Shown here piece after piece: positions 14,328-19,945 of a stretch of DNA of 20,075 nucleotides (positions are counted from its first letter, which is position 1; each line of letters begins with the position of its first letter). The position numbers and the translations under genes are program-made. The DNA is from a virus. The stretch is taken from the IMG/VR virus record IMGVR_UViG_3300041999_000015, positions 1 through 20,075 of that record; one strand, given 5' to 3'. Below the pieces are notes generated by a model. It had not been told where the DNA came from and searched no databases. It worked only from the letters and a program-made list of their open reading frames with translations.

Positions 14328-15663
14328 TGGTCGCCTCCTCGGGCGGCTCCTTCTCCGGCCTTTCCGGAGGGATTTGCTGTTCGTCCGGCTTCTTCGCAGG
14401 CGGGAGTGCCGGAGCCTTTGCGGGGGTGCGGGGTTCAGGAAGTTCCTGCATCTGCGGGAGTCCGCACACTTCGGTGATCGACTGCGCTTCCCACAGCCCC
14501 GTGTCGGCGAGGAACTTGGCCGCCTGTGCCTTGTTCATCAGCACCGTGGCCGCGATCTCGTCGTCCTCCGGCACCGGGTTCACGAAGTCGAACTCCAGCC
14601 CTGCGGCGCTGCGCCCGTACATCGGAAGCAGCAGAGCGTTCAGTGCTTCCTTCGCGCGCATCAGCCGGGGCTTGGTCATCCACCGGGCGAACATGACCTC
14701 GCCCGCGTAGGCGTTCGCCTTATTCACGTCGTCGGTGGCGCCGGTCATGGCCTTCGGGAATCCGAAAGCCTCGCGGATCGTCTCGCGAGATGCTTCACGC
14801 AGTTCGACGAACTGCATGTCGTCCATCGTGTACTTGCGGTCGACCCACTTCATTCCGGCTTCGAGGATCGCCACGCGGTGTGCGTTCGCGACGCCCTTGT
14901 GGGTCTCGGCCCACCGTGCCTGGAACTGGTTGAAGTCCTCGTCCGAGATGTTGTTCTCGGCTTCGATGATTCCGCCGGGGGTGGCGGAGTTCATGAAGAA
15001 GTTCCGGTTGTACTGGGTGGACAGGTACGTCGCGTCCAGATCGCCGAGGATCGACTGAACGGCGCCGATTCCTCGGTACGGGTCCAGTGGGTGCGGACGG
15101 CGCAGGAAGATGACGTCGTCCTTGTCCAGCGGGACCATCTCACCGGCGGGTCCCCGGTAGATGTAGCCGACCAGGAAGTTCTCCGAGTCGGCCACTGGCT
15201 CCATACGGTCAGGCCGCACGAACCACAGTTCTTCGGGGAGTCCGACAGCGTTCCGGACGATGATCCAGTACTGCTCGCCGGTCAGCTCTTCGTGCTGCTG
15301 TGCTGACTCGCGGAAGGCCGACCCGAAGAAGAAGGGGTTCGGCCGGTTCCATAGAGTCAGGGCAGGGTGCTTAGTGATCTCGATGCGGTTGTCCTGCACA
15401 CTGCCCGTGCCGAAGTCGTGGCTGTACCGGCGACGCCCATCCTTGGGGACGCGGTACAGCTTCCACTCGACCTGCGAGTATGCGGTGATGATCCGGTCGA
15501 CGATCGCGAAGAGTGTGCCGACCTGGCCCTGCGCCTGCATCTGGGCGACCATGCCGCCGGTGGTCGACGCGGACGGAAGCCAGTTACGTCGCCCAGTGCC
15601 AGAGGGTACGTAGGGAACGGGCGCCTTGTTCTTGAGGACGGCGCCGAGCAAGGTTCGTCCCAT
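14251..15663 (-). CDS. Portal protein, HK97/lambda-like family
   Basis: A 470-residue protein beginning MGRTLLGAVLKNKAPVPYVP. The ATG at 15663 sits five bases after GAGGAG; a GTG two codons upstream is poorly spaced. It forms the dodecameric ring at one head vertex through which DNA passes. Recognisable features are the core with LTGEQYWIIVRNAVGLPEELWFVRPDRM, then DDVIFLRRPHPLDPYRGIGAVQSI, the NRNFFMNSATPGGIIEAE wing and a helix with EASRETIREAFGFPKAMTG. The tail is Pro/Lys/Glu-rich (from about residue 415) and may be disordered. The last 77 bases overlap the protease gene. The helix-turn-helix gene on the opposite strand begins 83 bases upstream. Confidence 0.9.
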   Translation of the reverse strand: MGRTLLGAVLKNKAPVPYVPSGTGRRNWLPSASTTGGMVAQMQAQGQVGTLFAIVDRIITAYSQVEWKLYRVPKDGRRRYSHDFGTGSVQDNRIEITKHPALTLWNRPNPFFFGSAFRESAQQHEELTGEQYWIIVRNAVGLPEELWFVRPDRMEPVADSENFLVGYIYRGPAGEMVPLDKDDVIFLRRPHPLDPYRGIGAVQSILGDLDATYLSTQYNRNFFMNSATPGGIIEAENNISDEDFNQFQARWAETHKGVANAHRVAILEAGMKWVDRKYTMDDMQFVELREASRETIREAFGFPKAMTGATDDVNKANAYAGEVMFARWMTKPRLMRAKEALNALLLPMYGRSAAGLEFDFVNPVPEDDEIAATVLMNKAQAAKFLADTGLWEAQSITEVCGLPQMQELPEPRTPAKAPALPPAKKPDEQQIPPERPEKEPPEEATNDVHRTGGAAAFAWSAAWDDGPGER

Positions 15664-15680
15664 GCGCACTCCTCTTCAGT

Positions 15681-15709
15681 TTGATCTGTGAGTTTCAGGC
15701 GCCTATCGT
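15681..15709 (+). promoter_or_regulatory. Promoter candidate for the XRE gene
   Basis: A TTGATC -35 box at 15681-15686 is separated by 17 bases from a TATCGT -10 box at 15704-15709 on the + strand, about 37 bases before the start codon. The -10 element lies inside a palindrome, so a repressor bound there would block it. The fit to the housekeeping consensus is partial. Confidence 0.5.
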
Positions 15710-15719
15710 TTTCGATAGG
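15702..15719. promoter_or_regulatory. Palindromic operator candidate (XRE target)
   Basis: CCTATCG TTTT CGATAGG is a perfect 7+7 inverted repeat. A further imperfect half-site (CGAATAGG) occurs eight bases later. Its overlap with the -10 box and its place in front of an XRE gene make it a likely autoregulatory operator. Confidence 0.65.
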
Positions 15720-15745
15720 AAGTTCGAATAGGAAAGAGACAGAAC

Positions 15746-16102
15746 ATGACAATCATCAACTCGACCCTCGCCGACCTGCGGAAGCGAGCCGGTCTCTCTC
15801 AGAGTGAGGTTGCCGAGAAACTCGGCGTGTCCCGCAACCAGGTCAGCCGAGTCGAGGCGATGTACCCGGAGGTGATGTTCACCAGGCTGCGCGCGTACAT
15901 GGACGCGATCGGCGTGGACATCCGCTTCGAAGGCGAAGGGATCATCGACGACCTGTCGGGCGAAGTCGTCGCAGACACCACGCGGATCTACGCGGAGAAG
16001 CGTCGGTCCGACCCCAGCCGGGGAGCGCAGGCATTGCAGCGCAAGCTGAGGGAAGCACAATCCGGAGCGGCGGGAACTGACCCGGCCTCGCTAGGTAGTT
16101 GA
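15746..16102 (+). CDS. XRE-family helix-turn-helix regulator, reverse to late genes
   Basis: A 118-residue DNA-binding protein on the + strand, against the structural genes. The HTH is at residues 11-37 (LRKRAGLSQSEVAEKLGVSRNQVSRVE), followed by a helix reading FTRLRAYMDAIGVDIRFEGEG, typical of short repressors and HigA-type antitoxins. The last 40 residues are basic and likely flexible. Ribosome site GGAAAGAG lies 8-14 bases upstream. It has its own promoter, an operator palindrome overlapping the -10 box, and a strong hairpin 57 bases after its stop, so it is an autonomous one-gene unit (a moron-like insertion) between portal and terminase. It lacks the DUF5753 domain that normally accompanies XRE partners of DUF397. 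No toxin gene is adjacent. Regulation of lysogeny, of host genes, or of superinfecting phage are possible roles. Confidence 0.88.
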   Translation: MTIINSTLADLRKRAGLSQSEVAEKLGVSRNQVSRVEAMYPEVMFTRLRAYMDAIGVDIRFEGEGIIDDLSGEVVADTTRIYAEKRRSDPSRGAQALQRKLREAQSGAAGTDPASLGS

Positions 16103-16126
16103 CACCAGTAAGCGGCGCGATACGGT
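16099..16126 (+). promoter_or_regulatory. Near-consensus + strand promoter after the XRE gene
   Basis: TTGACA (16099-16104), a 16-base spacer and TACGGT (16121-16126) match the housekeeping sigma consensus well at -35 and moderately at -10. The -35 overlaps the XRE stop codon. Transcription would start near 16133 and meet a strong hairpin at 16159-16205, and no ORF of size begins in that interval. Confidence 0.5.
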
Positions 16127-16132
16127 GAATGC

Positions 16133-16208
16133 AGTGGTCGGAGCGGTCACTGATGGAGGGCGCGGACCGTGTCCAGCCCGGACCCCCACGGGGGCGGTCC
16201 GCGCCTTT
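16133..16208 (+). ncRNA. Possible small structured RNA
   Basis: The promoter candidate ending at 16126 would give a transcript of about 75 bases ending after the three-way-junction hairpin and its short U run. Nothing in between encodes a convincing peptide. No known RNA family is recognised, so it is a candidate only. Alternatively the promoter reads through to make antisense RNA over the small membrane gene and the terminase gene. Confidence 0.3.
16159..16208 (+). terminator. Three-way-junction hairpin with terminator character
   Basis: An 11-bp perfect outer stem (GGCGCGGACCG with CGGTCCGCGCC) encloses two hairpins, GTCC-AGCCC-GGAC and CCCC-ACG-GGGG, with only one unpaired base in the whole 47 bases outside the loops. 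Three Ts follow on the + strand. It lies between the converging ends of the XRE gene and the membrane protein gene, so it may terminate both directions; on the minus strand there is no U run. Confidence 0.65.
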
Positions 16209-16209
16209 C

Positions 16210-16410
16210 CTACTGCCCTCCGAAGAACTGCCACTGCAAGGCGACCAGTCCCAGCCCGGCGGTGATGACACCCGCCGGGAAGTAGATCAGGCCCACGCCC
16301 ACCGCGATCAGAGCCACGGCAACCAGGGCCATGAAGCCGGACAGCACTGCTGTTCCGGCGCCCGGCGCCAGCTTCGGGATGAGTGTTCGTCGAGTGTGCT
16401 GGTCGTTCAT
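16210..16410 (-). CDS. Small two-helix membrane protein
   Basis: A 66-residue protein, MNDQHTRRTLIPKLAPGAGT..., starting at 16410 behind GGGGAGA with about seven bases of spacing. A short charged N-terminus with Arg/Lys precedes two hydrophobic segments at about residues 20-43 (AVLSGFMALVAVALIAVGVG) and 45-64. The pattern is that of a small integral membrane protein with the N-terminus probably inside. It follows the terminase gene by 20 bases and is thus probably co-transcribed with it. Holins share this general shape but no lysin gene is nearby, so I do not assign that role. Function unknown. Confidence 0.72.
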   Translation of the reverse strand: MNDQHTRRTLIPKLAPGAGTAVLSGFMALVAVALIAVGVGLIYFPAGVITAGLGLVALQWQFFGGQ

Positions 16411-16430
16411 CCGGTGTCTCCCCTAGGGCG

Positions 16431-17939
16431 TCACAAGAAACGCATCCGAGGCGTGACGCCGTTGTAGTAAGCCAGCAGCAGCGCGTCGGCATTGTCCGGG
16501 GACCGGCCGCACCGCTTGATGATGTCGTCCTTCGGCTCGACCTGGATCTTGCCCTTGGAGTCGAGGAACCAGCGGGGCCACAGGAGCTGAGCGCAGGCGT
16601 TGTCCGGGTTCTCCATCTGCGAAAGATCCCAGGTGCCGGACGCCGAGAACTCGCGGCCGATCGTCCACCACATCTCCGCACGAAGGTTCACGAACTTCTT
16701 CTTGTCGTGCGGGTTCGACGAGACGTTCACGCCGACGATCTGTGCGTTGTGCTCGCCTCTACGAGCCGCGTTGCGAAGTTCACCGATGACACCGAATCCG
16801 ACACCGATGGAGTCGATCTTCACCTTTGTGGCACCGGACTGCCGCAGCGCCCGCAGAACCAGCGGAGCGATCTTCTCCGGCCTGTCGGTACGGATACGCC
16901 ACTCACGTCCGGCGAGGATGCCCCGCCGTTCACGGATGACCGTCTCGTCCGAGCCGCCACCGACGTCCACCCCGAGTTCAACAGGGGAGAGGTCGGCCGG
17001 TGAGTACCGCGTCTCCGGGTCCACCCGGCAAGCCGCCAGGTCGGAACCGCGCACCACCGTATCGACGGCGTCCACGGAGAACTCGCCGAGCACCTTGGAC
17101 CGGTACAGGGCGTTGTCCACGCCCCAGTCCTGCTTCTTCTCCTCGACCCACACCTTCGAGACGAGGGAAGCGGCCACGGCCTCACTCACCGGCTCGCCGG
17201 TGAAGTTGGGGGAGTCGAACGCCGAGATGCCCAGCGTCGCCCAGCCGGAACCGGGCTGGCACACCTTGAAGAAGTGCGTCTGCGAATTGTCGGGGTTACC
17301 GATAGCGAGAATGCGGCAGTCCGGGCCGGTGGCCAGGGCGTCAGCCGCAACCCACAGCTGTTCCGGAACTCCGCACGCCTCGTCGATGACGACCAGAACA
17401 TAACGGGCGTGAATACCCTGGAATGCACTCTCATCCTGGTCGGCGGGCTTACGGCCGTACGCGACGATTTCCTCGTCGATCAGCCATTCCGTCTGGTTCA
17501 CCCGGCCGGGCAGACCAACAGATTTGTGGAACCGCCGCACATAGCGCCAGAGAATCGCACGGACCTGCGCAGTAGTCGGTGCGGTGGTCACTACGAATGC
17601 CTCGCCTGGGGGGTGCGAGTCAAGCCACCAGGAAATAGCCAGTGCCGCCACGTGGCTCTTTCCGATTCCGTGACAGCTATGCACGGCGGTTCGTCGGTGG
17701 TCGCGAACGGACATCAAGATGTCCCGCTGCTTCGACCAGACGGACTGACCCAGGCGCTCGCGCACCCACAGGTCCGGGTCCGTCATGTACTTGGACTGGC
17801 GCTGGATCGACAGCTTGCGGTCGACCGCAGCCTTGAGCTGATCGCGCACCGTCTTCAGGCGCTTGGTGTCACCCGTTCGGACGAGCTTCTCGACCAGCGC
17901 CTGCATGGCCTCGACATCGAGGTCGTCGGAGGTCAACAC
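16431..17939 (-). CDS. terL: Terminase large subunit
   Basis: A 502-residue packaging motor and nuclease. I choose the GTG at 17939 because GGGAGGT lies six bases upstream; longer in-frame TTG/ATG starts lack a site. The ATPase half has a Walker A-like SCHGIGKS (about 88-95), Walker B LVVIDEA (about 182-188) and the coupling motif ILAIGNPDN (about 210-218). The nuclease half has LGVDVGGGSDE (Asp325), KIDSIGVGFGV (Asp376) and DNADALLLAYYN (Asp482/485), the expected three acidic clusters of the RNase H-like domain. It cuts concatemeric DNA and pumps it through the portal. A hairpin in its leader (GGUGAC with GUCACC) partly covers the ribosome site. Confidence 0.94.
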   Translation of the reverse strand: MLTSDDLDVEAMQALVEKLVRTGDTKRLKTVRDQLKAAVDRKLSIQRQSKYMTDPDLWVRERLGQSVWSKQRDILMSVRDHRRTAVHSCHGIGKSHVAALAISWWLDSHPPGEAFVVTTAPTTAQVRAILWRYVRRFHKSVGLPGRVNQTEWLIDEEIVAYGRKPADQDESAFQGIHARYVLVVIDEACGVPEQLWVAADALATGPDCRILAIGNPDNSQTHFFKVCQPGSGWATLGISAFDSPNFTGEPVSEAVAASLVSKVWVEEKKQDWGVDNALYRSKVLGEFSVDAVDTVVRGSDLAACRVDPETRYSPADLSPVELGVDVGGGSDETVIRERRGILAGREWRIRTDRPEKIAPLVLRALRQSGATKVKIDSIGVGFGVIGELRNAARRGEHNAQIVGVNVSSNPHDKKKFVNLRAEMWWTIGREFSASGTWDLSQMENPDNACAQLLWPRWFLDSKGKIQVEPKDDIIKRCGRSPDNADALLLAYYNGVTPRMRFL

Positions 17940-17941
17940 TG

Positions 17942-17968
17942 GGTGACCTCCCATCAACCTCTGTCACC
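17942..17968. promoter_or_regulatory. Inverted repeat between terL and the DUF397 gene
   Basis: GGTGAC and GTCACC, 15 bases apart, flank the ribosome site of terL and lie just ahead of the DUF397 ribosome site. It may be a shared operator for the two divergent genes or an RNA hairpin reducing terL translation. Six-base arms can occur by chance. Confidence 0.3.
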
Positions 17969-17982
17969 GAGGGGAAACTGTC

Positions 17983-18165
17983 ATGAACGCTGAGTGGGGC
18001 TGGAAGATTTCTTCGTACAGCACCGGCGCGAACAACTGCATCGAGACCGCGAGCGCGGGCTGCGTGGTCGGCGTGCGCGATACCAAGGACCGCGACCGGG
18101 GGATCGTCGCTGTCGGCGCTCCCGCGTGGGCGCGTTTCGTCGCATCACTGAAGAGCGACTGCTGA
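17983..18165 (+). CDS. DUF397 domain protein, reverse to late genes
   Basis: A 60-residue protein that is almost exactly one DUF397 domain: WKISSYSTGANNCIETA, then VVGVRDTKDRDRGIVAVGAPAWARFVASLK. The diagnostic elements W-K-SSYS, N-C-x-E, VRD-T/S-KD and W-x-x-F-V are all present. Ribosome site GAGGGG is about nine bases upstream of the ATG. DUF397 proteins are actinobacterial and are usually encoded next to an XRE-DUF5753 regulator, where the pair has been linked to development, antibiotic production and toxin-antitoxin-like behaviour. No DUF5753 regulator is present in the window. The gene points away from terL with 43 bases between the starts, and converges on a small membrane gene with one base between stops. 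Its origin is probably a host chromosome. Confidence 0.88.
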   Translation: MNAEWGWKISSYSTGANNCIETASAGCVVGVRDTKDRDRGIVAVGAPAWARFVASLKSDC

Positions 18166-18166
18166 G

Positions 18167-18325
18167 TCAAACGCCCTTCGCCGCATGAACCAGCAGCGGC
18201 ACCACGAAGCAGGTGAACCCAGCGGCCAGTAGCCGGACCCGGTCGAAGTGCGGCGGCAGCGACGGAGCCAGTACAGCCAGCAGTCCGAAGATCAGAGCGA
18301 GCAGGTAGCAGACGAGTTCGAGCAC
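18167..18325 (-). CDS. Small two-helix membrane protein
   Basis: A 52-residue protein, MLELVCYLLALIFGLLAVLA..., starting at GTG 18325 behind AAGGAG with six bases spacing. Two hydrophobic segments at residues 2-20 and 31-49 are joined by a short PPHFDRVR loop, so it is a hairpin membrane protein. It is preceded by 148 bases without a convincing gene and its stop is one base from the DUF397 stop on the other strand. I do not recognise a family; the size would fit a holin-like or membrane-targeted anti-host peptide, but nothing in the sequence shows this. Confidence 0.7.
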   Translation of the reverse strand: MLELVCYLLALIFGLLAVLAPSLPPHFDRVRLLAAGFTCFVVPLLVHAAKGV

Positions 18326-18473
18326 GTGAACTCCTTAGAGACAGCCGGGCAGGGCAGACGGGGAAGAGAGCGCCGTGTAAGACCGTGGGTGGGGGCTGAC
18401 CAGTTCGGCTGTGCCGGTGCCAGCGGACGGAGCGGCTACACCCGTGCACCCCTGCCCGGTGCTGCCTTCTCGG

Positions 18474-18794
18474 TCATACGGTCTGCATCGGGATCAGCCA
18501 GTGCGACGGCGGGTCGATCTCCAGCGGCGTCGAGCACTCCCGTACGTACGCCTCGTCCGGGTTGGACGGGTCGATCATGATCATTCCGTTGTCGGAGCGA
18601 CGGTAGACCTCGTAGCGGATCTCCCACGTACCGGACTCGTCCGTGATCCAGACCTCGCAGTCGACCGGGACGTCCGAGGGGCGGATGCCGTGCATCAGCA
18701 GCCAGTGCTTGATCTCCTCGCGGCGGACATCCGTGAACGTCGCCCACAGCGGTCCGTCGGAGATGAGCCAGCGAGACTCAGTCGTCGTCTCCAT
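18474..18794 (-). CDS. Conserved hypothetical actinophage protein
   Basis: A 106-residue acidic protein, METTTESRWLISDGPLWATF..., starting at 18794 behind GGAG with seven bases of spacing. It contains WEIRYEVYRRSD, MIMIDPSNPDEAYVRE and C-terminal PPSHWLIPM, a mostly beta pattern. I know similar sequences as unassigned proteins of Streptomyces phages but no function. The start overlaps the end of the alpha-hairpin gene upstream by 17 bases, so translation is probably coupled. It lies in the run between small and large terminase. Confidence 0.66.
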   Translation of the reverse strand: METTTESRWLISDGPLWATFTDVRREEIKHWLLMHGIRPSDVPVDCEVWITDESGTWEIRYEVYRRSDNGMIMIDPSNPDEAYVRECSTPLEIDPPSHWLIPMQTV

Positions 18795-19023
18795 CGGGAA
18801 GCTCCAGTGCGCAACGCACTGCGCAGTCCTTCGCTTCCAGGAGCTTGCGCAGGCAGACGGTGAGTTCGGGGGAGTCCGGCAGCCACTGCAACATCAGATC
18901 CGCCGCGATGGCGAAGTGACGAGACACCTTCCGCAGCTTGGGCGGCAGGTGATCGTAGGAGAAGTAGCTGTGCAGCCGCTGGATCTCAGGGTGACGGTCG
19001 GCAAGTGACGGCATCCGGTTCAT
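18778..19023 (-). CDS. Alpha-hairpin protein resembling Acb2/Tad1 cyclic-nucleotide sponge family
   Basis: An 81-residue protein from ATG 19023 (weak AGGT site upstream; a GTG 14 codons earlier would overlap the preceding gene and is less likely). The pattern FSYDHLPPKL (about 21-30), a helix with ADLMLQWLPDSPELTV and a second helix LRKLLEAKDCAVRCAL (58-73) is a two-helix hairpin with a Pro-Asp-Ser-Pro-Glu turn. This is like actinophage relatives of the Acb2/Tad1 hairpin domain, whose members sequester the cyclic nucleotides of CBASS and Thoeris immunity. Matching is by general pattern, not by confirmed residues, and it could instead be an unrelated hairpin family. The gene lies among small membrane proteins between the two terminase genes. 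Confidence 0.42.
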   Translation of the reverse strand: MNRMPSLADRHPEIQRLHSYFSYDHLPPKLRKVSRHFAIAADLMLQWLPDSPELTVCLRKLLEAKDCAVRCALELPDGDDD

Positions 19024-19046
19024 GCAGTACCTATGCCCGCTTCTGG

Positions 19047-19253
19047 TCAGGGGCGCGCACGCCACTCGTCGTAGAACTCGGCAACGTCAGCTAGCCAGGC
19101 CTTGGCGACCGCGTACTCGACGAAGCACAGCCACATCAGCGCCGCAGCGCACGCATACGGTGCGCTGCTCAAGGCGTAGACCGTGAACGTCATCAGAGCC
19201 AAGCCCGCCAGGAGAAGCAGCGTGCCGACGGTGAACTGAAGGCGCGGACTCAT
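19047..19253 (-). CDS. Small two-helix membrane protein
   Basis: A 68-residue protein, MSPRLQFTVGTLLLLAGLAL..., whose ATG overlaps the stop of the small terminase gene as ATGA. Two hydrophobic segments at about 6-28 and 30-52 are followed by an amphipathic end (WLADVAEFYDEWRARP). Translation coupling to the terminase gene is likely since no separate ribosome site is needed. It is one of three tiny membrane proteins within 3.1 kb. Family not recognised. Confidence 0.75.
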   Translation of the reverse strand: MSPRLQFTVGTLLLLAGLALMTFTVYALSSAPYACAAALMWLCFVEYAVAKAWLADVAEFYDEWRARP

Positions 19254-19846
19254 TCGGACTCCCCGGGATGAAGAGCCGGTGCGAGTACCTCGCGGGTTAC
19301 GTCATCGGTGGCGTTGATCGCCGCAATCAGCTGGGCGATCTCACCGCCGATCTGGTCGGCCTCGACGGACAAGCGCACCTGCGCGTCCAGTCCGAGGTAC
19401 TTCGCCCGGCGTTCCTTGATCTTCAGGATACGGTCCAGCGCCTCCAGCACGAACCGCTCGTCCTGGACGATCTGTCCCTCGACCATGATGACGCGTCCCT
19501 GCTGCACGAGCACGTGCTCGCGGCGCAGAGACTGCCACAGGTGCCGTTCCATCTCGTCCAGGGACTGGAGTTCCTGAAGCCGGGTCTCATCCGTGGTGAA
19601 GCGGTAGACGGCGGTCAGCCCGCGCTGCACGGCCTTGGCCGCACGCCTCGGGTCGAACTCGCCGGTGACGGAGTCGCGCAGCTCCAGCATCTCGGCGATC
19701 TCTTCGAGATCGTGGCCGATCGCCTTCAGCCGGGCGGCCTCACGGTCGCGCTTCCAGGAGTGGTACTTCGGGTGGCCAGCCGGTGCCGACTCCGGGAAGA
19801 AGTCTTCGTCGTCCTCGAACGGGGACGGCAGATTGTCGTCGCTCAT
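19250..19846 (-). CDS. Terminase small subunit candidate
   Basis: A 198-residue protein beginning MSDDNLPSPFEDDEDFF. I choose the ATG at 19846, three bases after AGGGA; a TTG seven codons earlier lacks a site. An acidic N-terminus is followed by a helix-turn-helix-like part (ARLKAIGHDLEEIAEMLEL, then RRAAKAVQRGLTAVYR), a long helical centre and LDRILKIKERRAKYLGLD near 150-170, a pattern common in small terminase-like proteins. They bind DNA at the packaging start and recruit the large subunit. It is the first gene of the minus-strand run and precedes the large subunit by about 1.3 kb, an unusual distance. Confidence 0.62.
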   Translation of the reverse strand: MSDDNLPSPFEDDEDFFPESAPAGHPKYHSWKRDREAARLKAIGHDLEEIAEMLELRDSVTGEFDPRRAAKAVQRGLTAVYRFTTDETRLQELQSLDEMERHLWQSLRREHVLVQQGRVIMVEGQIVQDERFVLEALDRILKIKERRAKYLGLDAQVRLSVEADQIGGEIAQLIAAINATDDVTREVLAPALHPGESE

Positions 19847-19875
19847 GAATCCCTGCCGAGGTTTCAATGCACTGG

Positions 19876-19889
19876 GTTGTGTTCACAAC
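19876..19889. promoter_or_regulatory. Palindrome at the -35 of the right-edge promoter
   Basis: GTTGTG TT CACAAC is a perfect 6+6 palindrome that overlaps the -35 box candidate, so it is a plausible operator. Confidence 0.55.
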
Positions 19890-19906
19890 GCAATGGGGTG
19901 TAGATT
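19877..19906 (+). promoter_or_regulatory. Promoter candidate for the right-edge gene
   Basis: TTGTGT (19877-19882), 18 bases and TAGATT (19901-19906), followed by a start codon 40 bases on. The -35 is degenerate; the two palindromes overlapping the boxes support a regulated promoter here. Confidence 0.5.
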
Positions 19907-19923
19907 CAACGTGTCGCGTTGAA
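19905..19923. promoter_or_regulatory. Inverted repeat over the -10 and start site of the right-edge promoter
   Basis: TTCAACG TGTCG CGTTGAA, perfect 7+7. It overlaps the -10 box and predicted transcription start. Its arms differ from the palindrome at 15702, so a different regulator is expected. Confidence 0.6.
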
Positions 19924-19945
19924 CAGCAACAGGAAGGTGACAGCT

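Noticed and set aside
16159-16205. tRNA-like acceptor stem in the three-way junction
   Set aside because: The element is 47 bases, has no anticodon arm of the right size, no T-loop and no CCA, so it is not a tRNA.
16210-16410. Holin assignment for the small membrane proteins
   Set aside because: Two-helix shape and size fit but no endolysin gene lies nearby, and three such proteins occur, so a lysis role is unsupported.
18436-18477. 13-codon frame overlapping the stop of the gene at 18474 as ATGA
   Set aside because: Only MTEKAAPGRGARV is encoded before a stop; no evidence of function. The 148-base gap at 18326-18473 shows weak hairpins but no convincing gene or promoter.
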